Below are positions 8,535 to 16,123 of a stretch of 64,000 nucleotides of DNA, in pieces. The stretch is taken from positions 1 to 64,000 of the forward strand of contig JBDKRG010000010.1 of NCBI GenBank assembly GCA_039683515.1, given 5' to 3'. The position numbers and the translations under genes are program-made. Each line of letters opens with the position of its first letter. Position 1 is the first letter of the stretch. Below the pieces are notes generated by a model. That model did no database searches. It saw nothing but the letters and a program-made list of their open reading frames with translations, and was not told where the DNA came from. The DNA is from JAJFUE01 sp039683515. Lineage in GTDB: Bacteria; Sumerlaeota; Sumerlaeia; MVZB01.

Positions 8535-9638
8535 GTGGCCTGGCTGGCGGTTTACATCCTGATCTTCCTCGTGGCGCTCGCATTCTCAACCGTGATGTGC
8601 GCGGCGGCGGGGGGGCTGGGGCGGCGCTTCGGTCTGCTCGACCGGCCGTCGGGGCGCAAGGCCCACGCCAGGCCGGTGGCCCTGACCGGCGGCTGGGGAT
8701 TCGTCCCCGCGTTCCTGATCCTGGTCTTTGGCGGGTTGATTTCGGCGTCGTGGTTTGCCGACCGCCTGCCGGCGTCGATGGCGGCCGTCGCGCCGTATCT
8801 GCGCAACATTCAGGGGGTGCGCGGCGACGGGCTTGCCGTTCTCTCCGGCCTGATGATCATCTTCATCACCGGCCTCGTCGACGACCTGCATCCGCTCGGC
8901 CCCAAGCGCAAGCTCGTGATTCAAATCCTCGCCACGCTGCCGCTGCTCTACGCCGGGATTTCGATCCGCGGCTTCCTGCCGGTTCCGCTCGGCTGGATCC
9001 TGACCGCGATGTGGATCGTCCTGCTCACGAATTCCTTCAATTTGCTCGATAACATGGACGGCCTGTCGGCGTCGGTCGCGCTCGTCGTCTGCATTGTGCT
9101 GTCGCTGGCGGCCGCGGCGGGGGGCGAGCGCTGGCTCCCGGCGCTGTTCCTGTGCTTTGCCGGCGCGCTCGGCGGGTTCCTGTTTTTCAACTTTCATCCC
9201 GCGTCGATGTTCATGGGCGACGCCGGCAGCCTCAGCATCGGTTACCTGATGGGCGTCTTCTCGATCATGATCACGTATTACGTGCCGGGGACGCCGACCG
9301 CCCTGCCGGTCCTGATGCCGCTGGCGATCATGGGCGTGCCGCTGTTCGACACGCTGTCGGTGATGTACATCCGCTGGCGCAACCACAAGCCGATCATGGT
9401 CGGCGACCGCAACCACTTCTCGCACCGGCTGCTGGCGATGGGGTTCGGCGTGAGGCAGGCGGCCATCGCGATCGCCGCGTTGACCGGCGCGACCGGTCTG
9501 TTGGCGTTGCCGCTCAGGCAGCTCGACGTCAAGTGGGCCTTGCTGCACCTGGCCGGTCTCGTGTTGCTCTTTGCCGTGATCGTCATGCTGGAGGTGGCCG
9601 GGCGCCGCGCCCAGGAAGCCAGGAATGGAACTCATTGA
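8535..9638 (+). CDS. undecaprenyl-phosphate sugar-1-phosphate transferase (WecA/MraY family)
   Basis: A polytopic membrane protein of 367 residues in the PNPT family. The diagnostic segments are present: RKAHARPVALTGG near residue 40, the metal-binding DDLHPLG, NSFNLLDNMDGLS, FNFHPASMFMGDAGS and the C-terminal HFSHRLLAMGF histidine loop. These enzymes transfer a HexNAc-1-phosphate from a UDP sugar to undecaprenyl phosphate, the first step of O-antigen, ECA or teichoic-type glycan assembly. It lacks MraY-specific context (no mur genes nearby), so a WecA-type role is preferred. GTG 8535 is the start, preceded by AAGGAG about eight bases upstream. Its end overlaps the ribF start by 14 bases. Confidence 0.9.
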   Translation: MAWLAVYILIFLVALAFSTVMCAAAGGLGRRFGLLDRPSGRKAHARPVALTGGWGFVPAFLILVFGGLISASWFADRLPASMAAVAPYLRNIQGVRGDGLAVLSGLMIIFITGLVDDLHPLGPKRKLVIQILATLPLLYAGISIRGFLPVPLGWILTAMWIVLLTNSFNLLDNMDGLSASVALVVCIVLSLAAAAGGERWLPALFLCFAGALGGFLFFNFHPASMFMGDAGSLSIGYLMGVFSIMITYYVPGTPTALPVLMPLAIMGVPLFDTLSVMYIRWRNHKPIMVGDRNHFSHRLLAMGFGVRQAAIAIAALTGATGLLALPLRQLDVKWALLHLAGLVLLFAVIVMLEVAGRRAQEARNGTH

Positions 9639-10557
9639 ACACATCTGCGACATCGAGAAGCATTGCGGGCCGGAAGGGGTCAGCCTGACCGTCGGGATGT
9701 TCGACGGCGTCCATCGCGGCCACCAGATGCTTATCCAGAAAGTGATCGCGAGCGGGAAGAAAACCGGATCGCGGCCGATGGTCCTGACGTTCCGCAACCA
9801 CCCGCTGAGCCTGCTCGCGCCGCCGTTCGCGCCGCAGCTTCTCAGCGCCCCCGGGGAAAAAGCCGCCCTGCTGGCGAGGCTCGGCGTCGAGCTGTGCGCG
9901 ATGATCGAGTTCGATCGCGAGTTCGCCTCGATCGGCGCGGCGGAGTTCGTCGAAGACATCATCCGGCGCCGCTGCCGGGCGCGCCACATGATCTGCGGCG
10001 AGGACTTCCGGTTCGGCGCCGGCGGCGATGGGAGCGTCGAGCTTTTGCGGCAACACGGCGCCCGCGGCGACTTCGACCTCGAGATCTGCCCGGCGCTGAT
10101 GGACGACGGCGCCCCGATCCGTTCCTCGCGCATCCGGCAGACGCTCGCCGAGGGCCACCTCGAGTCGGTCAACCAGATGCTCGGCCACACGTTCGTCCTG
10201 AGCGGCGCGGTCGTCGCCGGCGACGGCCGCGGCCGCACGCTCGGGTTCCCGACCGCGAATCTCTCCGTCCCCGCGTGGCGGCTGATCCCGGGCTTCGGGA
10301 TTTACGCCGTGCGCGCGCGGGTCGGCGACCGCCAGTGGGGCGCGATGGTCAACATCGGCACGCGGCCGACGTTCGGCGGCCGCACGGTTTCGATCGAAGC
10401 CTACCTGTTCGATTTCGAGGGCGACCTGTACGGCCTCGACATGAGCCTGGCGTTCGTCGCGCGCGTTCGCGACGAGCGCAAGTTCGACTCGGCCGAGGCG
10501 CTCGTCGCCCAGATGCAGCTCGATGAGAAAGTGTGCCGGGCGATGCTCAGCGCATGA
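9625..10557 (+). CDS. ribF: bifunctional riboflavin kinase / FAD synthetase
   Basis: 310 residues, the normal length for RibF. The N-terminal FMN adenylyltransferase domain begins TVGMFDGVHRGHQ, with the nucleotidyltransferase HxGH-like motif, and includes GEDFRFG and SSRIRQTLAEGHLE. The C-terminal flavokinase domain has GRTLGFPTANL and the downstream NIGTRPTFGG and IEAYLFDFEGDLYG. It makes FMN from riboflavin and then FAD. The overlap with the upstream transferase gene implies translational coupling despite unrelated roles. Confidence 0.96.
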   Translation: MELIEHICDIEKHCGPEGVSLTVGMFDGVHRGHQMLIQKVIASGKKTGSRPMVLTFRNHPLSLLAPPFAPQLLSAPGEKAALLARLGVELCAMIEFDREFASIGAAEFVEDIIRRRCRARHMICGEDFRFGAGGDGSVELLRQHGARGDFDLEICPALMDDGAPIRSSRIRQTLAEGHLESVNQMLGHTFVLSGAVVAGDGRGRTLGFPTANLSVPAWRLIPGFGIYAVRARVGDRQWGAMVNIGTRPTFGGRTVSIEAYLFDFEGDLYGLDMSLAFVARVRDERKFDSAEALVAQMQLDEKVCRAMLSA

Positions 10558-10574
10558 CGGGGGACAGAGTTTTT

Positions 10575-10770
10575 GCGCTGAAGGCGCAAGAGAACATAGC
10601 CTGGGGCGGAGCGAAGCGCAGCCCCAGGTCAATGACGAGGAAAAGTCGAGCTCTGAAAGAGCGAAAGAAATTTCTCTCGCGCCTTCAGCGCTCCGAATCT
10701 TGTTGCGATCCAACCTGGGGCTTCGCGTTGCTCCGCCCCAGGCTATATTCTTCCGCGCTTTCAGCGCTGA
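10575..10770. repeat. large palindromic repeat element with nested inverted repeats
   Basis: The 238-bp gap after ribF is almost wholly a nested palindrome. Arms 10596-10629 and 10713-10746 are inverted copies over 34 bases with a few central mismatches. Each arm is itself partly palindromic, CCTGGGG to CCCCAGG. Outer flanks GCGCTGAAGGCGC (from 10576) and GCGCTTTCAGCGCT (from 10755) continue the symmetry. No reading frame or transposase is present, so it looks like a non-coding palindromic repeat. Confidence 0.8.
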
Positions 10771-10795
10771 ATTTTGAAGGAATGAGGAGAATACG

Positions 10796-11587
10796 ATGTC
10801 ATCGGAGCGTTTTTTCGATCTGACCGGCCGCGTGGCGATCGTGACCGGAAGCAGCCGCGGGCTCGGGTCCTACATGGCCAAATCGCTGGCCAGGGCCGGG
10901 GCCGATATCGTCGTCACCAGCCGCGACGCCGCGAGCCTCAAGGAAGTCTGCGATGAAATTTCGGCGATGGGCCGGCAGGCGATGCCGCTCGAGCTCGACG
11001 TGATGAAGCTCGACAGCATCGAGCGCGGCATCGACGCCGTCATGGAGCGCTTCGGCCGCATCGACATCCTGCTCAACAACGCCGGCTGCAACCGCCGCAA
11101 GAAGGCGATCGACATGACGCTCGACGACTGGGAGACGGTCGTCGGCACCGACCTGCGCGGCCAGTTCTTCATGTCCACGACCGTCGCGAAGAAGGCGATG
11201 ATCCCCGCCGGCTACGGCCGCGTCATCCTGCTCGGCTCGGTGACCAGCTACTTCGGCTACGGCCTGATCGCGCCCTACTGCGCGGCGCGCGGCGGCATCA
11301 AGATGCTCGCGGCGAGCCTCGCCGACGAGTGGGGGACGCTCGGCATCACGGTCAACTGCATCGCGCCGGGCTGGTTCCACACCCACCAGACCGACCGCCT
11401 GTTCAAGAACGATGCGTGGCGCGAATACCTGATCGACCGCACGCCGCTCAAGCGCGTCGGCGGCCCGGACGACCTCGGCGGCGCGGCGGTCTTCCTCGCC
11501 AGCGAGGAGAGCCGCTTCGTCACCGGCCAGACCCTGGCCGTCGACGGCGGCTTCACGACCGGGGCGGTCAAGCTTTCGATCGATTAA
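10796..11587 (+). CDS. short-chain dehydrogenase/reductase with a variant active site
   Basis: 263 residues of the classical SDR type, resembling gluconate 5-dehydrogenase or glucose 1-dehydrogenase relatives. It has the nucleotide loop TGSSRGLG near residue 18, NNAG at the end of strand 4, the catalytic serine region LLGSVTSYFG, and the C-terminal PGWFHTHQT. The active-site tyrosine is followed by arginine instead of lysine (YCAAR, Y161-R165), whereas family members use YxxxK. The protein is otherwise intact, so either the arginine substitutes in lowering the tyrosine pKa or activity is altered. An AAGGAATGAGGAGA stretch upstream provides a good ribosome binding site. The substrate is unknown. 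Confidence 0.88.
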   Translation: MSSERFFDLTGRVAIVTGSSRGLGSYMAKSLARAGADIVVTSRDAASLKEVCDEISAMGRQAMPLELDVMKLDSIERGIDAVMERFGRIDILLNNAGCNRRKKAIDMTLDDWETVVGTDLRGQFFMSTTVAKKAMIPAGYGRVILLGSVTSYFGYGLIAPYCAARGGIKMLAASLADEWGTLGITVNCIAPGWFHTHQTDRLFKNDAWREYLIDRTPLKRVGGPDDLGGAAVFLASEESRFVTGQTLAVDGGFTTGAVKLSID

Positions 11588-11597
11588 GGACTGAGCC

Positions 11598-12692
11598 ATG
11601 AGCTGGAAGCAATTCCTGGCGGAAATGGGTTTTGGCCCCGAGGCGGTCCAGTCGATCGCCGGCATGTGGAACGAGCCTTGGCGCGTTTACCACACCGAGG
11701 CCAATCACCTCGTCCCTCTGTTCGACGCCCTGATGCGGGAATCCCTGGCCGGCGAGGCCAGGGATTCCCTGCTTCTCGCGGCCGTTTTCCACGACGTCGT
11801 CTACGACCCGCGCGAGCGCGACAACGAAGAGCAAGCCTGCCGCGTGTTCGATCAAATGGCCCGGGAAAACGCGAAATTGCACGGCTGCGCCGTGGTCGAC
11901 GATGTCAAGCGCATCATCGACAACACGAAACCCTCGAACTATCGCGGGATTGCACCGGGTTCGCTCGAAGATGTCTTTGTGCGGCACGACATTTCGCATT
12001 TGACCGTCGACGACCCGAACGCGTGGCTCGACCAGGAGCGCCTCATCCAAAAGGAATTTCAGTTCGTCGATTGGGACGACTATCGCAAGGGCAAGTCGGC
12101 GCTGCTGCGGGAAATCGAGGCGTCGTACCCGGCCGTTGCCCGGGCCGCGCGGTTCATCACGCACCAGATCAACACCACGGCGCCTCATATTGGCCTTTAC
12201 GCCGGCACGTTCGCGCCGTTTCATCTCGGCCACCTCAACATTCTCAAAAAAGCCGAGAAGGTCTTTGACAAGGTGATCGTCCTTGCCGGACGCAACCCGG
12301 AAAAAGACCCGATTCCGGGCATGCGCGCGCGGCTCGCCGATATCCTCAAGTATCACCAGGTCGTGTTTCACGACGGCCTGCTGAGCGAATTTATCGGCGG
12401 CCTCAATTACCCCGTGACGATGATCCGCGGCCTGCGCACCGACACCGATTTCAAGAAAGAGGAGATCAACCTGCGCTGGATGCAATCGCTCTCCAGGCAG
12501 CCGGTTAGCATGGTGTTCATTCCGTGCGACAAGGAACTGGAGCACGTGAGTTCGTCGATGATCCGCATGGTCTGCTCGTTCGACGAGGCCGCCGCGAGAA
12601 AATATATCGTCGACACCGACATGGTTTACGCGACCGATCAAATATCCGGGTGCTCGAACCTGCGGGCCGCGCGAATCGAGGGGATCGACTGA
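11598..12692 (+). CDS. HD-type phosphohydrolase fused to a CoaD-like nucleotidyltransferase
   Basis: 364 residues in two halves. Residues ~1-190 resemble COG4339-type HD proteins: YHTEANH, then FHDVVYD (H65-D66), then VRHDISHL. Residues ~198-345 match phosphopantetheine adenylyltransferase: YAGTFAPFHLGH (201-212, with the TxGH-like motif), RGLRTDTDFKKEEINLRWMQ and SSSMIRMV, all CoaD signatures. CoaD makes dephospho-CoA from 4'-phosphopantetheine and ATP, while the HD part would hydrolyse a phosphoester or nucleotide. The fusion implies that the halves act on linked metabolites, but this is inference. It starts 10 bases after the SDR stop. Confidence 0.85.
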   Translation: MSWKQFLAEMGFGPEAVQSIAGMWNEPWRVYHTEANHLVPLFDALMRESLAGEARDSLLLAAVFHDVVYDPRERDNEEQACRVFDQMARENAKLHGCAVVDDVKRIIDNTKPSNYRGIAPGSLEDVFVRHDISHLTVDDPNAWLDQERLIQKEFQFVDWDDYRKGKSALLREIEASYPAVARAARFITHQINTTAPHIGLYAGTFAPFHLGHLNILKKAEKVFDKVIVLAGRNPEKDPIPGMRARLADILKYHQVVFHDGLLSEFIGGLNYPVTMIRGLRTDTDFKKEEINLRWMQSLSRQPVSMVFIPCDKELEHVSSSMIRMVCSFDEAAARKYIVDTDMVYATDQISGCSNLRAARIEGID

Positions 12693-12698
12693 GAATCC

Positions 12699-12715
12699 GG
12701 CCGGCGGCGCCGGCC
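12699..12715. terminator. GC hairpin between convergent genes
   Basis: GGCCGGC GGC GCCGGCC is a perfect 7-bp stem placed between the stop at 12692 (+) and the stop at 12715 (-). It closely matches the hairpin at 2392-2411. There is no T run, so it may slow or stop transcription from either side, or simply be a dispersed repeat. Confidence 0.5.
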
Positions 12716-13254
12716 TACTCGTTCATTCGGTCGAGCTGCGCGTCGGTCAGGGGCTTGGATTTCTGGATCTCCTGCGCGCTTTTGCGCTGGTGGTCTTTAG
12801 GCTTCGGGATCTCGATCAGGTCGGCCGTGACGTCGACTTTATCCGCGTCCTTGTATTGGTTCAGGGTCTTTCCGTCCCACTTCGACACCAGTTCCGATAC
12901 GCCGAGCTTCTCCTTCAGGGCTTTGATCTCGTCGGGGTAGAGCGCGAGGATGTCGGCCACGGACGCCGTGCCGAAGCCCTGGCGGTGCATGAGGGCCTGC
13001 GAGTCGCGCCCCCGTTTTTGGCATTCCTCCATTTTGGCCTTGTCGCCGGCCTTTTGAGCGGCATCGTATTCGGATTTCAATGTCGCAAGTTGCGCCTCGT
13101 GCCTGGCGCTGCCGCAGTAGGCGACCGCCACCGCGCGCGAGTCATAGACGCCGATGCGCTGAGCCGTCGACGTGGTCGCGGCGTCTTTCGCGCCGGCGCA
13201 CGCCCCGGCTCCGAGCGCGATCAAAACACAAATCGTGAACAGCATCTGTTTCAT
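12715..13254 (-). CDS. exported protein of unknown function
   Basis: 179 residues with a clear export signal, MKQMLFTICVLIALGAGACAG. The cysteine could be a lipidation site, but the preceding residues are a poor lipobox. The mature part is charged and mostly helical, with an Ala/Lys/Gln-rich middle (YDAAQKAGDKAKMEECQ) and a Lys-rich end. No family is recognised. It is preceded by a convincing promoter (13294-13322) and stands convergent to the HD/CoaD gene. Confidence 0.75.
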   Translation of the reverse strand: MKQMLFTICVLIALGAGACAGAKDAATTSTAQRIGVYDSRAVAVAYCGSARHEAQLATLKSEYDAAQKAGDKAKMEECQKRGRDSQALMHRQGFGTASVADILALYPDEIKALKEKLGVSELVSKWDGKTLNQYKDADKVDVTADLIEIPKPKDHQRKSAQEIQKSKPLTDAQLDRMNE

Positions 13255-13293
13255 GGTTGTGCTCCTTGAATCCGGGTTCGGGCTACTGGTTCA

Positions 13294-13322
13294 GATTAAC
13301 CGAAGCCAATGGTGTTAGTCAA
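13294..13322 (-). promoter_or_regulatory. sigma70-type promoter of the exported protein gene
   Basis: On the minus strand TTGACT is separated by 17 bases from TTAATC, ending about 40 bp before the ATG at 13254. An AT-rich stretch upstream contains the inverted repeat ATACATA/TATGTAT (13329-13353), a possible operator. Confidence 0.55.
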
Positions 13323-13390
13323 TATATAATACATAGCTAAACAAAATATGTATGACGACAGGGCGGCGATGGGGCCGGCGTATGGCGGGT

Positions 13391-14671
13391 TTATTTCGTT
13401 TTCGTGATGGGGCCGGGGGGCGAGGCGTTGCCGGCCGTGTCCCGGGTCACGATCCGGTATTCGCCCGGTTGGTTGGGGTCGGCTTCCTGGTCGAGGAAGG
13501 TCGTCTTTTTGGTTTCGGCGACCTTGACGAAATCTTTCCGGCCCGGGGCGCGGCGCGAAACCACGAACAGGGCCGGTTTTTCGGGGTTGGCCTTGACGTC
13601 GGCCGGCTCGAGCGCGATCTCGGCCCAGACGCCTTTCTTGCGGGCCGCCGGCCACCACTGCGAGACCCGCGCCCGCGGCGGCGGCGTCGTGTCGATCGAG
13701 AACGGCCGGTCGGTGACGGTGTCGGTGATCGTCTCGCTGCCGTTGGGCAGGCGCAGCGTCGTCTCGACGACCGCGTAGGGGGTGTTCATCCCCTTGCGCA
13801 CGACAAACTCGGCGCAGTATTTGCCCGGCGCCGCCTCGCGCATCGGCATCCGCCGAGCGACTTTGCCGACGCTGAACGCCGCGTACATCTTGGGCGTGCC
13901 GGTCAGCTGGATCTGGACGCGGTCGCCGGGGCCGAGGGTGTTTTTCGGCAGCTTGACTTCGCTTTTCACGATCGCGAGCCGGTCCCCCGTTTCGGAGAAC
14001 ACCGGCAGGGCCGGCAGCTGCGCCACGATCTTCTGGGCGCCGTTGTCGAACGTATCCCGGACCGATTCCGTGCGCAGGTGCCACAGCGAGCGGAACGCGC
14101 TGCTGAACAGGCCCAAAATGTCGAGCGTCGGCGCGATGTTGCGGCTGGTGATCACGAATTCGTTGCGGTAGATGACGCGCCGGGAGCGGGTGTCGACCAT
14201 CTGGAAATCGAGCACGAACCGGTTGTGCGCGTACAGCAGCAGGAACAGGCGGCTGATGTGCTCGACCTTGCTGAAGACGACGATGTCCGCGACGCTGGGG
14301 TGGGCGAGCGCGGCCGGCGGAAGGTCCTCGGGCCGCATCGCCATGCGATTGGCGATGGTGGCCAGCCGCTGGTCCACGACCGGGAGCTGGCGGTTTTCCA
14401 GCGGCAGCGACGAGAGCGCGGCATGCAGCGCCTCGCGCATCGGCGGGGCCAGCTCCGGGTGCCCCGAGGCGTCGGTCGTCGGCAGCACGCCGAGCGTCCG
14501 CGGCGAGGTCACCCCCTTGAGCCCGTCGGTATCGACGGTGGGCGAACCGGAAATCGTGACGTACTGGCAGCCGGCCAACAGCAAAATCGCCGGCAGAAAG
14601 CCGACGATCGCCGTGATCCGGCGCCGAAATTTCAGGGCTGATTTCCTGGCGGGAAACAACGAGGCCACCAC
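13391..14671 (-). CDS. putative outer-membrane or periplasmic lipoprotein, unknown function
   Basis: 426 residues with a lipoprotein signal ending LLLAGCQ after a basic N-region (FRRRITAIVG). The middle contains LGVLPTTD and IVVFSKVEHISRLFLLLYAHNRFVLDFQMVD, reminiscent of cell-envelope proteins that report periplasmic variables. The C-terminus is a fibronectin-like beta sandwich (QPGEYRIVTRDTAGNASPPGP). No catalytic motif is visible. The start is a GTG at 14671, as no upstream ATG fits the signal peptide. A structural or stress-related envelope role is likely, but this is inference. Confidence 0.7.
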   Translation of the reverse strand: MVASLFPARKSALKFRRRITAIVGFLPAILLLAGCQYVTISGSPTVDTDGLKGVTSPRTLGVLPTTDASGHPELAPPMREALHAALSSLPLENRQLPVVDQRLATIANRMAMRPEDLPPAALAHPSVADIVVFSKVEHISRLFLLLYAHNRFVLDFQMVDTRSRRVIYRNEFVITSRNIAPTLDILGLFSSAFRSLWHLRTESVRDTFDNGAQKIVAQLPALPVFSETGDRLAIVKSEVKLPKNTLGPGDRVQIQLTGTPKMYAAFSVGKVARRMPMREAAPGKYCAEFVVRKGMNTPYAVVETTLRLPNGSETITDTVTDRPFSIDTTPPPRARVSQWWPAARKKGVWAEIALEPADVKANPEKPALFVVSRRAPGRKDFVKVAETKKTTFLDQEADPNQPGEYRIVTRDTAGNASPPGPITKTK

Positions 14672-14733
14672 GCGCTCACATGTGTCTGTCCGGCCGTTTC
14701 GACCGCAGTCGTTCTACCAGAAAAACGGCCGGC

Positions 14734-14834
14734 GACAAAGGACAAAGGAGGCCGGGGCGAAAAATGGCTTTCGGCGGGCCGATCGGCGCAACCGGCGCAA
14801 TTTGTCCTTTGTAATTTGACCTTGGTCCTTTGTA
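14734..14834. repeat. inverted copies of an ACAAAGG/TTTGTCC heptamer repeat
   Basis: GACAAAGGACAAAGG at 14734-14748 is followed by complementary heptamers (TTTGTCC, TTTGTAA, TTTGACC) at 14801-14833. Together they could form a long hairpin between the divergent lipoprotein and cyclase genes. Confidence 0.7.
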
Positions 14835-14845
14835 TTCTTCCACGC

Positions 14846-15436
14846 ATGACCGAGTGGATCGACATCTCGACCCCGCTGCGCGATGGGATGGCCGTGTGGC
14901 CGGGGGACACGCCGTTTCGGCTCGCCAGGATGGTCGAGATCGAAAAAGGCGAGATTTACAACCTGACCTCGATCTCGATGAGCAGCCACGCCGGGACGCA
15001 CGTCGACGCGCCGCGGCATTTCTTCGCCGACGGCGCGACGGTCGATCAGCTTTCGCTCGACGGCCTGATCGGCCCGGCGCGGGTGATCGGGGCTCAAGGC
15101 CGGATCGGCCTCGAGGAACTTGAAAGGTTCGGCATCCCGCCCGGCGAGCGGATTCTGATCAAGACCGGCGGCCGGCCGACCGGGATTGCCCCCGAGGCCG
15201 CGCGCCGGCTCGCGGAGCTGGGCGTGCGGGCGGTCGGCATCGACCTGTTGTCGGTCGGCGATCCCGAAATCGCCGAGGTCCACCGGATCCTCCTTGGCGC
15301 CGGCGTGTGGATCATCGAGGTGCTCGACCTGTCGGCGGTCGAGCCGGGCGACTACGAGCTGATCTGCCTGCCGCTTCGGGTCGTCGGCGCCGAGGGCGCG
15401 CCGGCCCGCGCGATCCTGAGGAAACCCAACCCATGA
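14846..15436 (+). CDS. cyclase / kynurenine formamidase-like metal-dependent hydrolase
   Basis: 196 residues of the cyclase family (PF04199). The signature HAGTHVDAPRHF supplies the metal ligands, preceded by DISTPLRDGMAVWPGD and followed by GIDLLSVGDPE. Family members include kynurenine formamidase KynB and isatin hydrolase. No tryptophan catabolism genes are nearby, so the substrate is open. ATG 14846 is used because the domain begins there. A longer in-frame reading from 14816 would be coded by the repeat. The stop overlaps the next start by ATGA. Confidence 0.88.
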   Translation: MTEWIDISTPLRDGMAVWPGDTPFRLARMVEIEKGEIYNLTSISMSSHAGTHVDAPRHFFADGATVDQLSLDGLIGPARVIGAQGRIGLEELERFGIPPGERILIKTGGRPTGIAPEAARRLAELGVRAVGIDLLSVGDPEIAEVHRILLGAGVWIIEVLDLSAVEPGDYELICLPLRVVGAEGAPARAILRKPNP

Positions 15437-15915
15437 ACTGCCCCAAATGCGGCAACGACCTGGGATTCCCGGAAGGCGGGCGCATCGAATGCCGCCGGTG
15501 CGGCTGGGTGCGCAGCGACAAGGCGATCCGGCGGCGCATGTTGTTCGGCTCCGAGCTGCTCGGCGGGCGCGAGCTGGGGCTGCACCTGTTCCTCTCGGTC
15601 GCGTTCATGGCGGCGCCTTATCTGGTCGCGGTCTTCCTCATCCCGTGGCTGGGCGCGCGGGATCCGCGTTATCTCTGGATCGTCCCGCCCGACGCGGCCC
15701 GGTGGTTGGCGCGCCATTACTGGCGGATTCTGGCCGGTTACCTCGCCGCGGCGGCGATTTTCAGCCCCGAGCCCGACCCGGATGCGCCCGAACTCAACCG
15801 CAACCCGATCGATGAGTTCCTGACGGTCTGCGCGGTCCTGCTGTTGCCCGGCAAATGGTTCCTGCTGAGCCTGTATTCGCTCGCGTTCAATCGCCCAGAC
15901 CGGCAGGGCGAATAA
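15433..15915 (+). CDS. small zinc-ribbon membrane protein
   Basis: 160 residues. An N-terminal zinc ribbon (CPKCGNDLGFPEGGRIECRRC) is followed by three hydrophobic segments (LFLSVAFMAAPYLVAVFLI, YWRILAGYLAAAAIF and FLTVCAVLLLPGKWFLLSLYSL). This layout is common in uncharacterised proteins where a cytoplasmic ribbon is tethered to the membrane. The ATGA overlap with the cyclase implies translational coupling. No function can be assigned. Confidence 0.75.
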   Translation: MNCPKCGNDLGFPEGGRIECRRCGWVRSDKAIRRRMLFGSELLGGRELGLHLFLSVAFMAAPYLVAVFLIPWLGARDPRYLWIVPPDAARWLARHYWRILAGYLAAAAIFSPEPDPDAPELNRNPIDEFLTVCAVLLLPGKWFLLSLYSLAFNRPDRQGE

Positions 15916-16062
15916 CGCCAATACGGCGGTTGACCGCGGGGGCGGGCGGGGCCAGAATCGAGGGCACGCGCCGCCGATCCCGGGGGCGAGGGGTTTGCCT
16001 CGGGCCCGCATAAGCCGGGGGCGGCGGTTACGTTCCTCAATGAAGAGCGGGTTCGCGATACC

Positions 16063-16098
16063 GAGGACTCAGGACTCAGAACTCAGGACTCAGGACTA
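16063..16098. repeat. GGACTCA heptamer repeat
   Basis: Five units of GGACTCA/GAACTCA end just before the ribosome binding site of the ceramidase-like gene. The rest of the 15916-16123 gap is GC-rich with no reading frame. Confidence 0.85.
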
Positions 16099-16123
16099 AT
16101 AATTCAACTCCCAGGAGGCGATG

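Noticed and set aside
10575..10770. Insertion sequence
   Set aside because: No transposase reading frame and no evident target duplication; only palindromic DNA.
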